In this document: positions 21,414 to 34,507 of the stretch, one piece after another
How the letters are laid out: every line of letters starts with the position of its first letter
Numbering within the stretch: the first letter of the stretch is position 1
Assembly: GCF_016801865.2 (NCBI RefSeq)
Contig: NC_068938.1
Location: forward strand, 212,625,734 to 212,689,733
DNA from: Culex pipiens pallens
Taxonomy: Eukaryota > Arthropoda > Insecta > Diptera > Culicidae
Direction of reading: 5' to 3'
DNA: 64,000 nt
Position numbers and translations under genes: made by a program
Notes under the pieces: generated by a model
What the model was told of the DNA's origin: nothing
Seen by the model: only the letters and a program-made list of their open reading frames with translations
The model's database searches: none

Positions 21414-23029
21414 CTGCAAGGAGAGGAGAGAAATTAGAGAAGTGGTGGAAAACACTTGGAAATTAAGATTGACATTGGTCAAATTGGAAAAAAGAAAGAA
21501 GTCGAACAGAAGCGTCATAAAGCAGAACAAACAATTAATTTGGGCCCAAAGTGCCACTTGAGAATGTAAACGATTTGGTCACGAAGCGAAGCGAGAGCAA
21601 CATTGCTTGACGTAACGATGATTTGAGGAAGAAGTGGCTTTTAGCTTCTCCAATTTGAACTTCGAAGAGACGGTTGGTGGAATTGAACTTCAATTTAATT
21701 TCGAATTGCTTTTTCAGAAATTTTGATGTTATTGAAGTTTAACAAGTTCTATGAACAAGTAAATTATTATGGTCCCAATAATTATTATGAAATTTCAAAT
21801 TCCACGAACCAGAATCATTGACATTGCTCAGCTGCCATCATCTTCATAAGCCTGATTACATCCGAAAAACGATTGAATTTAGATTAAATATCAATATTGT
21901 GCAAAAGTTACTTCAAAGCAGCCTGCCTGCCTACCTCCATCAACCCCGAGGCCATATGGGAGATCGGAAGATTAGAAACCTGCCCTCCTCCTCCTACTGT
22001 TCAAAGTTTGCCAATACTGTTTCCAACCCTGGCGTCATCCTCGAGCAAGCGCTGAATCGCGCATATTAGCTTAAATCAATACACTTTGATTCGCCATGCG
22101 CGGCTCGACTCATCACGCCTGAACGCTTCAACGCCGCCGCGGCTGTCAATGCCGATCGACGAGCGTTAGATCATCGCAAAGCTTTGAATTATTCAAAGTC
22201 CCACGAGGGACGGCCAAGCGTTACACTACGAAGTAAATTCAATGTCATTGTGATTTAAAGTACCGTGAAAAATAGTCAAGATAACATCGAAAATTATATT
22301 AAGGTTCACATTATCACGGTATTCACAAAATATAATCATTCGCGATATTATGAGAACAAGATTTTTTTCCGTGATTCCGCAAAACTGCAACTTCAAGCAG
22401 CTGAGAAGCTCAAGGTGCCGTGACTGACGTCCACGCTAGAATAATGATGTAATATATCTAGCCTGGTTGACGTACGTCGTATCATCGCAGTGCAGTGATG
22501 AAGCAAAACAAACAACAGGTATCTTCCTCAAACGTAAACAAATTGGATGGCTGGATGCCTGCACACCTCAGCGAACTTCACCGGGAGTAAAGCTGGCTGC
22601 CGAGGGGCAGATGCATCGTTGAGATGTTGAACCAAGATGAACTTTCGTGTCAAGAGCGGCTAGTAATAGATATAATCTAATCAAGTCATGCTAATTAGTT
22701 ATTGTAGGGTGCCGGTCGGTGAGGTTGGCGCCGCCGACGGACGTCTATTGGGAGCGTTTTGTGGACATTAATGATTACGAGACAGATAGAATTGATGGAT
22801 GGTTCGGGGTTAAGATTAAGACATTGGTACCATCTCAGTCTATACAGGAAATGATTGTAATTAGCTCTATTCGGGGCGTGGCAGGTCCGAACTATTATTT
22901 GCTCGACCTTATCGCACGTGCATTTTTGGCTAAATTGAGGCTTAAAATGCCTCAATTTTGACCTTCTCAGTCCCTAAAACCTGATACTGAGATATTAAAC
23001 AAGAACTTGTTTTTTCTTGTTTCTTATTT
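21414..23029. other. Non-repetitive stretch, probably tetraspanin intron
   Basis: Includes an island of moderate GC (about 21900-22760) with no exon that fits the missing tetraspanin N-terminus. No gene seen. Confidence 0.4.
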
Positions 23030-23412
23030 CTGGAATTTCTTGAATTTCCTGAATTACTTCAATTTCTAGAATTCCTTGATTTTCTTGATTTTCTTGATTT
23101 TCTTGAATTTCCTGAATTTCTTGAATTTCTAGAATTTCTTGATATTCTTGAACTTCTAGAATTTCTTGAATTTCTTGAATTTCTTGAATTTCTTGAATTT
23201 CTTGAATTTCTTTAATTTCTTGAATTTCTTGAATTTCTTGAATCTCTTGAATTTCTTAAATTTCTTGAATTTCTTGAATTTCTTGAATTTCTTGAATTTC
23301 TTGAATTTCTTAAATTTCTTAAATTTCTTGAATTTCTTGAATTTCTTGAATTTCTTGAATTTCTTGAATTTCGTAAATTTCTTGAATTTCTTGAATTTTT
23401 TGAATTTTTACT
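23030..23412. repeat. 9-bp tandem array, TTGAATTTC unit
   Basis: Imperfect at the left edge and regular from about 23156 to 23400. Because 9 is a multiple of 3, all frames stay open as short peptide repeats (Phe-Leu-Asn); this is not a gene. Confidence 0.95.
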
Positions 23413-23420
23413 GAAAATGA

Positions 23421-24566
23421 ATTTAGTTTTTAGATTTTAGTTTTTAGTTTTTAGTTTTTAGTTTTTAGTTTTTAGTTTTTAGTTTTTAGTTTTTAGTTTT
23501 TAGTTTTTAGTTTTTAGTTTTTAGTTTTTAGTTTTTAGTTTTTAGTTTTTAGTTTTTAGTTTTTAGTTTTTAGTTTTTAGTTTTAAGTTTTAAGTTTTTA
23601 GTTTTTAGTTTTTAGTTTTTAGTTTTTAGTTTTTAGTTTTTAGTTTTTAGTTTTTAGTTTTTAGTTTTTAGTTTTTAGTTTTTAGTTTTTAGTTTTTAGT
23701 TTTTAGTTTTTAGTTTTTAGTTTTTAGTTTTTAGTTTTTAGTTTTTAGTTTTTAGTTTTTAGTTTTTAGTTTTTAGTTTTTAGTTTTTAGTTTTTAGTTT
23801 TTAGTTTTTAGTTTTTAGTTTTTAGTTTTTAGTTTTTAGATTTTAGTTTTTAGTTTTTAGTTTTTAGTTTTTAGTTTTTAGATTTTAGTTTTTAGTTTTT
23901 AGTTTTTAGTTTTTAGTTTTTAGTTTTTAGTTTTTAGTTTTTAGTTTTTAGTTTTTAGTTTTTAGTTTTTAGTTTTTAGTTTTTAGTTTTTAGTTTTTAG
24001 TTTTTAGTTTTTAGTTTTTAGTTTTTAGTTTTTAGTTTTTAGTTTTTAGTTTTTAGTTTTTAGTTTTTAGTTTTTAGTTTTTAGTTTTTAGTTTTTAGTT
24101 TTTAGTTTTTAGTTTTTAGTTTTTAGTTTTTAGTTTTTAGTTTTTAGTTTTTAGTTTTTAGTTTTTAGTTTTTAGTTTTTAGTTTTTAGTTTTTAGTTTT
24201 TAGTTTTTAGTTTTTAGTTTTTAGTTTTTAGTTTTTAGTTTTTAGTTTTTAGTTTTTAGTTTTTAGTTTTTAGTTTTTAGTTTTTAGTTTTTAGTTTTTA
24301 GTTTTTAGTTTTTAGTTTTTAGTTTTTAGTTTTTAGTTTTTAGTTTTTAGTTTTTAGTTTTTAGTTTTTAGTTTTTAGTTTTTAGTTTTTAGTTTTTAGT
24401 TTTTAGTTTTTAGTTTTTAGTTTTTAGTTTTTAGTTTTTAGTTTTTAGTTTTTAGTTTTTAGTTTTTAGTTTTTAGTTTTTAGTTTTTAGTTTTTAGTTT
24501 TTAGTTTTTAGTTTTTAGTTTTTAGTTTTTAGTTTTTAGTTTTTAGTTTTTAGTTTTTAGTTTTTG
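23421..24566. repeat. 7-bp tandem array, TTTTTAG unit
   Basis: About 1.15 kb, roughly 160 units, nearly homogeneous apart from a few variant units (near 23434, 23582, 23838 and 23881). It directly abuts the 9-bp array. Not the TTAGG-type telomere repeat. Confidence 0.97.
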
Positions 24567-27500
24567 AGGATGGTAGAATTTATTTAATTTTTTTTCTTTA
24601 CGAATAAGATTTTTTTTTTTATATCTTGAGCATTGCTGCTTAAGTTATGAGTTCACGCTATCTCGATAACCTCATTATTGAATAAATTCTATCGCACTTC
24701 AGGATCTTTACGTGCGCCCACCTTCATCATGACATCACCAGCATTTTTCCCCGCAGAAAATAAACTCTTCCGAAGAAGACTCTAACCGGCCATCGTGACG
24801 GCCGACAACCGGGCCAGCCGGCGATGATGAGTTTATGTTTTCTGCCGGTGTCTTATCACCGTGGTCGCATCTCTCACTCTTTGCGGGCAGGTTCAACCAC
24901 GTCATGTCGTGCCATCACGATTATGTATCGGCACTTTTTTTTTTGTTGTTGCTGTAGGTATGCCTCTTCGAATGACCAACTCAACCGTGGTCAACCGTGG
25001 CAACGCCACAGACGATACGGCCACTTGGCCGCGCACACACACACTTATCGATTCCGGGTCACACTCCATCGCCTTCGCCCGCTGCTGAAGAGGACCAATT
25101 CTTTTTTATGACCATATACACCACCGGAGAAAGGTGTGAACTTACGACTCGCGCTGACCATCCGTGAAGATCTGCTTTTTTTCTATCTTCCAATTCGGGC
25201 ACTTTTTATCCGTTTTTTGCTGATTAATGATCTGGGTCGGACGGTAGGTTTCCTCTTGAGTTGGAGTGACCTGTGACGGTCGGGCTAACAGAGACCCAGG
25301 TCGGAAGTCGGCGGAACCACTTCGTCGTAATTTGATCTAATATGTTAATGAAATGTCGATGGGTGGTACCTTGCTTGGGAGAGGTTCATGAAGAGTCTTT
25401 GGGAAATCAGAAAGATTTAAACAATTTTGAAAATTTATTCCCGCTTTTGTCAAAAGATAACTTTGATATCTTTAAAAATATACCCCATTTTCAGTCAACA
25501 AAAAATCATGTAATTTTTTATTTCCCAGAGAAACTGCTCCGAAATTTGAAGGAAGCTGATGATGTTTGACCATCCTTCAGCATCCAGATATGGCTATCAG
25601 CAGCAGCAGCCCGATAACCGACGAACCTTTGAAGTTGGTTCGGACACGGTAGGGAGCCACCTCGTCAGCGCGATAAAAGAAGAATCCTAATTAGCCACAA
25701 TTGTGGAGCTCTATTCGACGATATAGGATCAAAACCACAACTCACCACAAAACTATTATGATGGGAGGCTCGCCCCCCCTTCCACCTCTCCAAACTATGC
25801 TTGGAATGCTAGCCATAGACTTTCACCTGAGGGACTCCCGTTTTGGCAAAGCACTCCATGACGAGCTGTGAAGTGGTGGCTTGGGCTATTCATTTTAGGA
25901 ATGTCTGGACAACAGACGTCATATCAAAAGAAGCCTCATTGCTACCGGTTGTTGTTTGACCTGACAGCCGAAGAATTCATAAGTCATTATCGACGAGTTT
26001 GAAGACAGCGTATAAATAATAAATCAGCTTGAGGTTTGAGATTATCTGATTCATCAAAGCATAGAACAAAGCGAAGCTTTGTTTACATACTAATTAAGTA
26101 ATTAGCAATTTGAAAAATAACTCAAATGTGGAAACTCACCAACTGTTGTCTTCCATTACATTTCTATTAAAATTTAAATGTTCAAGAAATTTTAAGAAAC
26201 GTATTAACATGACAGCTGTTTGAAATAATTGTAGATTTGGACCTGAAAATTTACTCCAAAATAAATTATAACAATTCATTAAGACCTCAAAAATCGGTTA
26301 TTTTTATTTTGACTTATCTCAATTAAATTTATTCGCCTTTAATTTTGTAATTCAGTTGAAAGCGTTCGACCTTCCATTTCCAACAACAAACGATAAATTA
26401 CTCATTTAACCCCTTCTTGGAAGAACAGGCGACCAAATTCGGTCACGTACCAATCCGGCTGATTTTCAAAATTTCGATCTCTTGGTAACCCTTTTCTTCC
26501 CACGGTGGAGTCACCCATCCCACGCACCCCACTTCTAACCCTGCTGAAGTGTTTTGGATGATTTGGGAAATGTTCCGCGGACTCCGTGCCAAGAAATCAC
26601 GTAACTTGCGGCGTTTTGACGAAGGTGTTCTAAACCCGGGTTAAATTGAATTAAATTTCCACTCCGCACTTTGATGACGTCTATTCACTGGCAAAGGTTA
26701 AATTAAATTTCGTGACAAATCCGCGGGCTTTTCAGGATGGAGTTCTAACTTCAAACTATCAATTTCTTATACAACCTTCTGGGAAGCACCTCTGAACCAC
26801 CTTCCTCCAAAATAGAATAGCGCACAATCAAAACGTGCCACAAATAGTTAAATCCAATTTGGGATCCCCTCCCGAGATTCGGGCCAGCTTCTCCAGAGTC
26901 CCAAAGTTGACTCCGAAAAGGGGGGGAAGAATACCCGATCAATTAAGGTGGCCCATTCATCGAGTTCGTGGTGACTTATTGGTCTTTTCTTTCCCCATTT
27001 ATAAAGACACTTTTTCTGCCTCCCCCCGCCCCCAAAAGATCTCGTGAAATGAAGTAATAACAAATATGGAATAGACGGCCAGCCCAAACGGAACATAAAT
27101 AATTGCTTAGAGCAGCTCACGATTCCACCCACGCGCGCAACACTTGGCCCGGACCCTAACCTAGAAAAAAAAGAGTTGCGGCTTGGCAGACTCAGGGGAA
27201 CCCGGGTGATGAAGAAACTAACTTCTTCTTCTTTCGTCGTAGCACAATATGATTAGTTCTTGTGGTCGCACGCTGAAATAAACACCTTCTCGTCAGGCCA
27301 CGTGGCCCGCAGTAAGAGGATTTACTGGAGCAGAGACCACCCACGGTGACGGATTGCGGCCGGGTGTGTCGATATAGTGCCACTAAAGGGCTCCTGCTGA
27401 TGCGAGGCTGCTGCTCCTATAGTTCATGGTTAGAAGAGTTTATGTGTTTATGTTCATGCAGTGACGTGACCAGTGAGTGAGAGTAAATCGATGATTGCTG

Positions 27501-28355
27501 GAAAAAAAGAGTGTACTTAAAGTATGCTGGAAGTGTTTGAGGGATTTTCCCTGAAAGATTATTATTTAAAGATTTATTTACAAATCATGTTCAAAAGATC
27601 ATAAAAAAATAATAAAAATCATAAAATAAACTATCATTTTCTAGTTTGATTAACTTATTAAAACAAATTCTATCTTCGAAGAAAAATAAATACTATTCAG
27701 AGGGAGAAAATTCTTACTGAAATTCATTATTTTATTCGATTTTTGACGCTTGGAAAGCATTGTAAAGAAGAACTCGTTATTTTTTAAAGTATTGTCGGTT
27801 GTGTAGTTTGACTTGTTTTGTGTGAATTTGCCAATGTTTTGAAAATAATATGTTTTTTGAATGTTTTTGACGATCGCTTTTGATAAATGCATATTTTCAT
27901 TTAAGAACATGTAGGCAAATTACTTAAAAAAATGGCTTCACAATATTTAATTTCAGTGATAATGCCAACGATAATAATTAGAATATGTAGCTAAATACTT
28001 TCAGAAAATAGAAATTGAATAAGAAAAACGAAAACAAAACTACTTTTAGTGAAAGAGGAGAGCATAACCTTTCAAATTTTCAATTTTTTTTTCTGACAAT
28101 CGTTGCAAATATTTTTAAAATTTTGGTTTTCTGAATTTTTGAATAGTAATGACCAATTTGAAGCACGGGGTGCTTACTTTTTGTAAGTTTTTCCATTCTA
28201 TCAAACATCAGTTGTTTTTTTTAAGTTTTTAAGTTTTTTGAGAAAAAGAGCTTTAATCAAACATTTTGCAAAGAGTTTTTTTTCAACATTGTTAATTCTA
28301 TTTCTGTGATTATTCTCTAAGTTTTTCAATTATTGAGCATGAACATGTGGGAATT
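24567..28355. other. Gene-free, mostly non-repetitive stretch
   Basis: From 24650 to about 27430 the DNA has moderate GC and little repeat content, then becomes AT-rich. ORFs here (for example 24824-25111 + and 26848-27132 -) show no domain. It may hold regulatory sequence of the neighbouring gene (inference). Confidence 0.4.
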
Positions 28356-29020
28356 AGTCTGTCCAGGGGCGCCGACTAGTCCAAAATGTTGGGGGGGCAC
28401 GGTTGTTTTCCGAAATCGATAGGTAAGAGTGGCGTTTAGATGTTAATGTTTCTTGTATATCACGAATTTTGATAATTTTATTACGATGTGATACGATTTT
28501 TTTTCATCCGGAATTTTTTTGTTTTTTTTTGAAAATAATAATTTATTAAAACGTGATTGAGAATGTTAATTAGGGGGATTTTTTTATATGTGTGAAAGGC
28601 GAATTCCTTCTCATAGGCATATTGTCACTTATTTTCTAGAAGTAACAGTCAATAAAAAAAATAATCATATATTTAGAAATTCAACAATACAAATACTCTA
28701 AAAATAAAAATAAAAGTAAAAAGCCAAAATTTAGATCTTCAGAAATAAAAAAAAATACACATTTAAAAAAACATCCATTTTTCAAATCTGCAATTTAGAA
28801 AAAAAAAAAACACACAAAATTCAATATTCCAACATAAAAAAATAATAGTATAAAAAATGTAGGGTTAAATAAGCTCATGGCTTGAAAATGTTAGGAAATC
28901 AAAAGCAGGAAATCAGAAATTCAAACAATCAGTAATTTAGAAATAACAATAAAATTCAATGTTTAAATAAATCGAAAATTTAAAAATAATGCTTTTGACA
29001 ACAAATATTTTTTTAAAAAT

Positions 29021-31035
29021 TTAAGAATTTAAGAATTTAAGAATTTAAGAATTTAAGAATTTAAGAATTTAAGAATTTAAGAATTTAAGAATTTAAGAAT
29101 TTAAGAATTTAAGAATTTAAGAATTTAAGAATTTAAGAATTTAAGAATTTAAGAATTTAAGAATTTAAGAATTTAAGAATTTAAGAATTTAAGAATTTAA
29201 GAATTTAAGAATTTAAGAATTTAAGAATTTATGAATTTAAGAATTTAAGAATTTAAGAATTTAAGAATTTAAGAATTTAAGAATTTAAGAATTTAAGAAT
29301 TTAAGAATTTAAGAATTTAAGAATTTAAGAATTTAAGAATTTAAGAATTTAAGAATTTAAGAATTTAAGAATTTAAGAATTTAAGAATTTAAGAATTTAA
29401 GAATTTAAGAATTTAAGAATTTAAGAATTTAAGAATTTAAGAATTTAAGAATTTAAGAATTTAAGAATTTAAGAATTTAAGAATTTAAGAATTTAAGAAT
29501 TTAAGAATTTAAGAATTTAAGAATTTAAGAATTTAAGAATTTAAGAATTTAAGAATTTAAGAATTTAAGAATTTAAGAATTTAAGAATTTAAGAATTTAA
29601 GAATTTAAGAATTTAAGAATTTAAGAATTTAAGAATTTAAGAATTTAAGAATTTAAGAATTTAAGAATTTAAGAATTTAAGAATTTAAGAATTTAAGAAT
29701 TTAAGAATTTAAGAATTTAAGAATTTAAGAATTTAAGAATTTAAGAATTTAAGAATTTAAGAATTTAAGAATTTAAGAATTTAAGAATTTAAGAATTTAA
29801 GAATTTAAGAATTTAAGAATTTAAGAATTTAAGAATTTAAGAATTTAAGAATTTAAGAATTTAAGAATTTAAGAATTTAAGAATTTAAGAATTTAAGAAT
29901 TTAAGAATTTAAGAATTTAAGAATTTAAGAATTTAAGAATTTAAGAATTTAAGAATTTAAGAATTTAAGAATTTAAGAATTTAAGAATTTAAGAATTTAA
30001 GAATTTAAGAATTTAAGAATTTAAGAATTTAAGAATTTAAGAATTTAAGAATTTAAGAATTTAAGAATTTAAGAATTTAAGAATTTAAGAATTTAAGAAT
30101 TTAAGAATTTAAGAATTTAAGAATTTAAGAATTTAAGAATTTAAGAATTTAAGAATTTAAGAATTTAAGAATTTAAGAATTTAAGAATTTAAGAATTTAA
30201 GAATTTAAGAATTTAAGAATTTAAGAATTTAAGAATTTAAGAATTTAAGAATTTAAGAATTTAAGAATTTAAGAATTTAAGAATTTAAGAATTTAAGAAT
30301 TTAAGAATTTAAGAATTTAAGAATTTAAGAATTTAAGAATTTAAGAATTTAAGAATTTAAGAATTTAAGAATTTAAGAATTTAAGAATTTAAGAATTTAA
30401 GAATTTAAGAATTTAAGAATTTAAGAATTTAAGAATTTAAGAATTTAAGAATTTAAGAATTTAAGAATTTAAGAATTTAAGAATTTAAGAATTTAAGAAT
30501 TTAAGAATTTAAGAATTTAAGAATTTAAGAATTTAAGAATTTAAGAATTTAAGAATTTAAGAATTTAAGAATTTAAGAATTTAAGAATTTAAGAATTTAA
30601 GAATTTAAGAATTTAAGAATTTAAGAATTTAAGAATTTAAGAATTTAAGAATTTAAGAATTTAAGAATTTAAGAATTTAAGAATTTAAGAATTTAAGAAT
30701 TTAAGAATTTAAGAATTTAAGAATTTAAGAATTTAAGAATTTAAGAATTTAAGAATTTAAGAATTTAAGAATTTAAGAATTTAAGAATTTAAGAATTTAA
30801 GAATTTAAGAATTTAAGAATTTAAGAATTTAAGAATTTAAGAATTTAAGAATTGAAGAATTTAAGAATTTAAGAATTTAAGAATTTAAGAATTTAAGAAT
30901 TTAAGAATTTAAGAATTTAAGAATTTAAGAATTTAAGAATTTAAGAATTTAAGAATTTAAGAATTTAAGAATTTAAGAATTTAAGAATTTAAGAATTTAA
31001 GAATTTAAGAATTTAAGAATTTAAGAATTTAAGAA
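29021..31035. repeat. 8-bp satellite, AAGAATTT unit, block 1
   Basis: About 250 units with only isolated substitutions (for example near 29231 and 30854). At 31036 the unit changes to AGAATTTT. Confidence 0.97.
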
Positions 31036-31196
31036 TTTTAGAATTTTAGAATTTTAGAATTTTAGAATTTTAGAATTTTAGAATTTTAGAATTTTAGAAT
31101 TTTAGAATTTTAGAATTTTAGAATTTTAGAATTTTAGAATTTTAGAATTTTAGAATTTTAGAATTTTAGAATTTTAGAATTTTAGAATTTTAGAAT
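31036..31196. repeat. 8-bp satellite, AGAATTTT unit, left of LTR copy 1
   Basis: About 20 units of the variant octamer, running directly into the LTR at 31197; the last four bases, GAAT, are duplicated after the LTR. Confidence 0.95.
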
Positions 31197-32222
31197 TGTA
31201 ACCGTTGGTCACAACCCTTGACGAATTACCTCTTCAACTTCAGTAGTCCCTTCACATTTCACTACACTTTACAGTAGTGAGGGGGCTAATTTTACTAGTG
31301 TTAGCGAGGCTGAAGCCCACCAATTTCCCAGGGTGGGGATTATGTAAACGTCCAGATGACATAAGGAAATTGGTGGGAAAATGGACTCGGGAAAACCAAC
31401 AAGGAGCCGATTTTGGGGAAAAATCGGCCTCTTCCAATCAGGTGTCCGAGTGGACAAGACGTGCTCCTCAGTGTGTTGGTCGTCAATTGCCGCACACAAG
31501 GCGGGACCCGGAGGTTCCGCGAGCGCGCGTCCATCTCGGTTTGGTCGGCCTGGGCATCGTAAGTCCAGTATGGCATTTGCCCACGTCTAACCGTAATAGG
31601 ACCACCCCCGTCGTCTGGCGCCTCCCCGCGCCATCAACGCCAAGGACGACTACCCTCAGGCCGCTGGCCTTAAACGCTAAGGAGGGCCTCTCTCGGCGAG
31701 CCCAAATCGGTGGACTCCGGGGCTTGCCGATTCGACAAGGAGAGAAGACACCTGCCCGTTACGAAGCCAGCAACGCCTGCTGGTCGTCCATCCACATCCG
31801 GCACGGAAGCCGAAGCCGAAAACGGCCCGAAGGCCACAGTACGAAGCTGCGTCCGGCGACGAAGACCGGAGATCGCAGCTGGGGAACAACCGCCATCGCC
31901 GAAGCCAGCAAGCCCAGGACCCCCCCCCCCCCAACCGTGGGACGGAACGAAGCCGCAGAGTGGTAGCGCCGAAGCTCCTCTGCCGGCGAACATCTGGCGA
32001 GATCCAGCTGAGCTGCATGGTAAGGTTGCCCCTGAACTACCCACACCAAACACCCCCACACCCACATTCACACCATCCCGCAATAAAGTGCTGTTGTTGA
32101 AGACGAAAATCGTAGTGTTTTTCTGTTTGTTCACCGTCTCCCTTGAATCACCCAGTAGCTTGCCGACCCTGGGACTACCCGGTCCGAGTCATGCTCTACG
32201 CTGTGCAAAGCGAATACTTTCA
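31197..32222 (+). mobile_element. Solo LTR, copy 1
   Basis: A 1026-bp unit beginning TGTAACCGTTGG and ending ATACTTTCA, that is 5'-TG...CA-3'. It is bounded by GAAT at 31193-31196 and 32223-32226. The uninterrupted satellite has GAAT once, so this is a true 4-bp target duplication, as in Ty3/gypsy-type elements. AATAAA near 32083 could be the LTR poly(A) signal. No primer-binding site, polypurine tract or gag-pol is adjacent. The long reading frame inside is not recognisable protein. Confidence 0.8.
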
Positions 32223-33482
32223 GAATTTTAGAATTTTAGAATTTTAGAATTTTAGAATTTTAGAATTTTAGAATTTTAGAATTTTAGAATTTTAGAATTT
32301 TAGAATTTTAGAATTTTAGAATTTTAGAATTTAAGAATTTAAGAATTTAAGAATTTAAGAATTTAAGAATTTAAGAATTTAAGAATTTAAGAATTTAAGA
32401 ATTTAAGAATTTAAGAATTTAAGAATTTAAGAATTTAAGAATTTAAGAATTTAAGAATTTAAGAATTTAAGAATTTAAGAATTTAAGAATTTAAGAATTT
32501 AAGAATTTAAGAATTTAAGAATTTAAGAATTTAAGAATTTAAGAATTTAAGAATTTAAGAATTTAAGAATTTAAGAATTTAAGAATTTAAGAATTTAAGA
32601 ATTTAAGAATTTAAGAATTTAAGAATTTAAGAATTTAAGAATTTAAGAATTTAAGAATTTAAGAATTTAAGAATTTAAGAATTTAAGAATTTAAGAATTT
32701 AAGAATTTAAGAATTTAAGAATTTAAGAATTTAAGAATTTAAGAATTTAAGAATTTAAGAATTTAAGAATTTAAGAATTTAAGAATTTAAGAATTTAAGA
32801 ATTTAAGAATTTAAGAATTTAAGAATTTAAGAATTTAAGAATTTAAGAATTTAAGAATTTAAGAATTTAAGAATTTAAGAATTTAAGAATTTAAGAATTT
32901 AAGAATTTAAGAATTTAAGAATTTAAGAATTTAAGAATTTAAGAATTTAAGAATTTAAGAATTTAAGAATTTAAGAATTTAAGAATTTAAGAATTTAAGA
33001 ATTTAAGAATTTAAGAATTTAAGAATTTAAGAATTTAAGAATTTAAGAATTTAAGAATTTAAGAATTTAAGAATTTAAGAATTTAAGAATTTAAGAATTT
33101 AAGAATTTAAGAATTTAAGAATTTAAGAATTTAAGAATTTAAGAATTTAAGAATTTAAGAATTTAAGAATTTAAGAATTTAAGAATTTAAGAATTTAAGA
33201 ATTTAAGAATTTAAGAATTTAAGAATTTAAGAATTTAAGAATTTAAGAATTTAAGAATTTAAGAATTTAAGAATTTAAGAATTTAAGAATTTAAGAATTT
33301 AAGAATTTTAGAATTTTAGAATTTTAGAATTTTAGAATTTTAGAATTTTAGAATTTTAGAATTTTAGAATTTTAGAATTTTAGAATTTTAGAATTTTAGA
33401 ATTTTAGAATTTTAGAATTTTAGAATTTTAGAATTTTAGAATTTTAGAATTTTAGAATTTTAGAATTTTAGAATTTTAGAAT
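32223..33482. repeat. 8-bp satellite between the two LTR copies
   Basis: Order: AGAATTTT (32223-32330), AAGAATTT (about 32331-33304), AGAATTTT (about 33305-33482). The order mirrors the flanks of the outer arrays. Confidence 0.95.
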
Positions 33483-34507
33483 TGTAACCGTTGGTCACAA
33501 CCCTTGACGAATTACCTCTTCAACTTCAGTAGTCCCTTCACATTTCACTACACTTTACAGTAGTGAGGGGGCTAATTTTACTAGTGTTAGCGAGGCTGAA
33601 GCCCACCAATTTCCCAGGGTGGGGATTATGTAAACGTCCAGATGACATAAGGAAATTGGTGGGAAAATGGACTCGGGAAAACCAACAAGGAGCCGATTTT
33701 GGGGAAAAATCGGCCTCTTCCAATCAGGTGTCCGAGTGGACAAGACGTGCTCCTCAGTGTGTTGGTCGTCAATTGCCGCACACAAGGCGGGACCCGGAGG
33801 TTCCGCGAGCGCGCGTCCATCTCGGTTTGGTCGGCCTGGGCATCGTAAGTCCAGTATGGCATTTGCCCACGTCTAACCGTAATAGGACCACCCCCGTCGT
33901 CTGGCGCCTCCCCGCGCCATCAACGCCAAGGACGACTACCCTCAGGCCGCTGGCCTTAAACGCTAAGGAGGGCCTCTCTCGGCGAGCCCAAATCGGTGGA
34001 CTCCGGGGCTTGCCGATTCGACAAGGAGAGAAGACACCTGCCCGTTACGAAGCCAGCAACGCCTGCTGGTCGTCCATCCACATCCGGCACGGAAGCCGAA
34101 GCCGAAAACGGCCCGAAGGCCACAGTACGAAGCTGCGTCCGGCGACGAAGACCGGAGATCGCAGCTGGGGAACAACCGCCATCGCCGAAGCCAGCAAGCC
34201 CAGGACCCCCCCCCCCCAACCGTGGGACGGAACGAAGCCGCAGAGTGGTAGCGCCGAAGCTCCTCTGCCGGCGAACATCTGGCGAGATCCAGCTGAGCTG
34301 CATGGTAAGGTTGCCCCTGAACTACCCACACCAAACACCCCCACACCCACATTCACACCATCCCGCAATAAAGTGCTGTTGTTGAAGACGAAAATCGTAG
34401 TGTTTTTCTGTTTGTTCACCGTCTCCCTTGAATCACCCAGTAGCTTGCCGACCCTGGGACTACCCGGTCCGAGTCATGCTCTACGCTGTGCAAAGCGAAT
34501 ACTTTCA
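33483..34507 (+). mobile_element. Solo LTR, copy 2
   Basis: 1025 bp, same ends and same GAAT flanks as copy 1, offset by 2286 bp. By eye the only difference is 12 instead of 13 C in a homopolymer (near 34206). That shifts the spurious frame and makes it 317 codons here. Confidence 0.8.

Noticed and set aside
22261..22321. Short inverted repeat TACCGTGA / TCACGGTA
   Set aside because: Only about 8-10 matching bases; not enough to call an element.
23166..23414. 82-codon Phe-Leu-Asn repeat protein
   Set aside because: It is a translation of a 9-bp satellite.
23421..24566. Telomere-like repeat
   Set aside because: The TTTTTAG unit lacks the GG of insect TTAGG repeats, and mosquitoes are not known to use short telomerase repeats. 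It is an ordinary interstitial array.
31277..31966. Protein-coding gene in the GC-rich 1 kb unit
   Set aside because: The unit has TG...CA ends and a 4-bp target duplication, so it is an LTR. Many overlapping frames on both strands reflect GC-rich composition.
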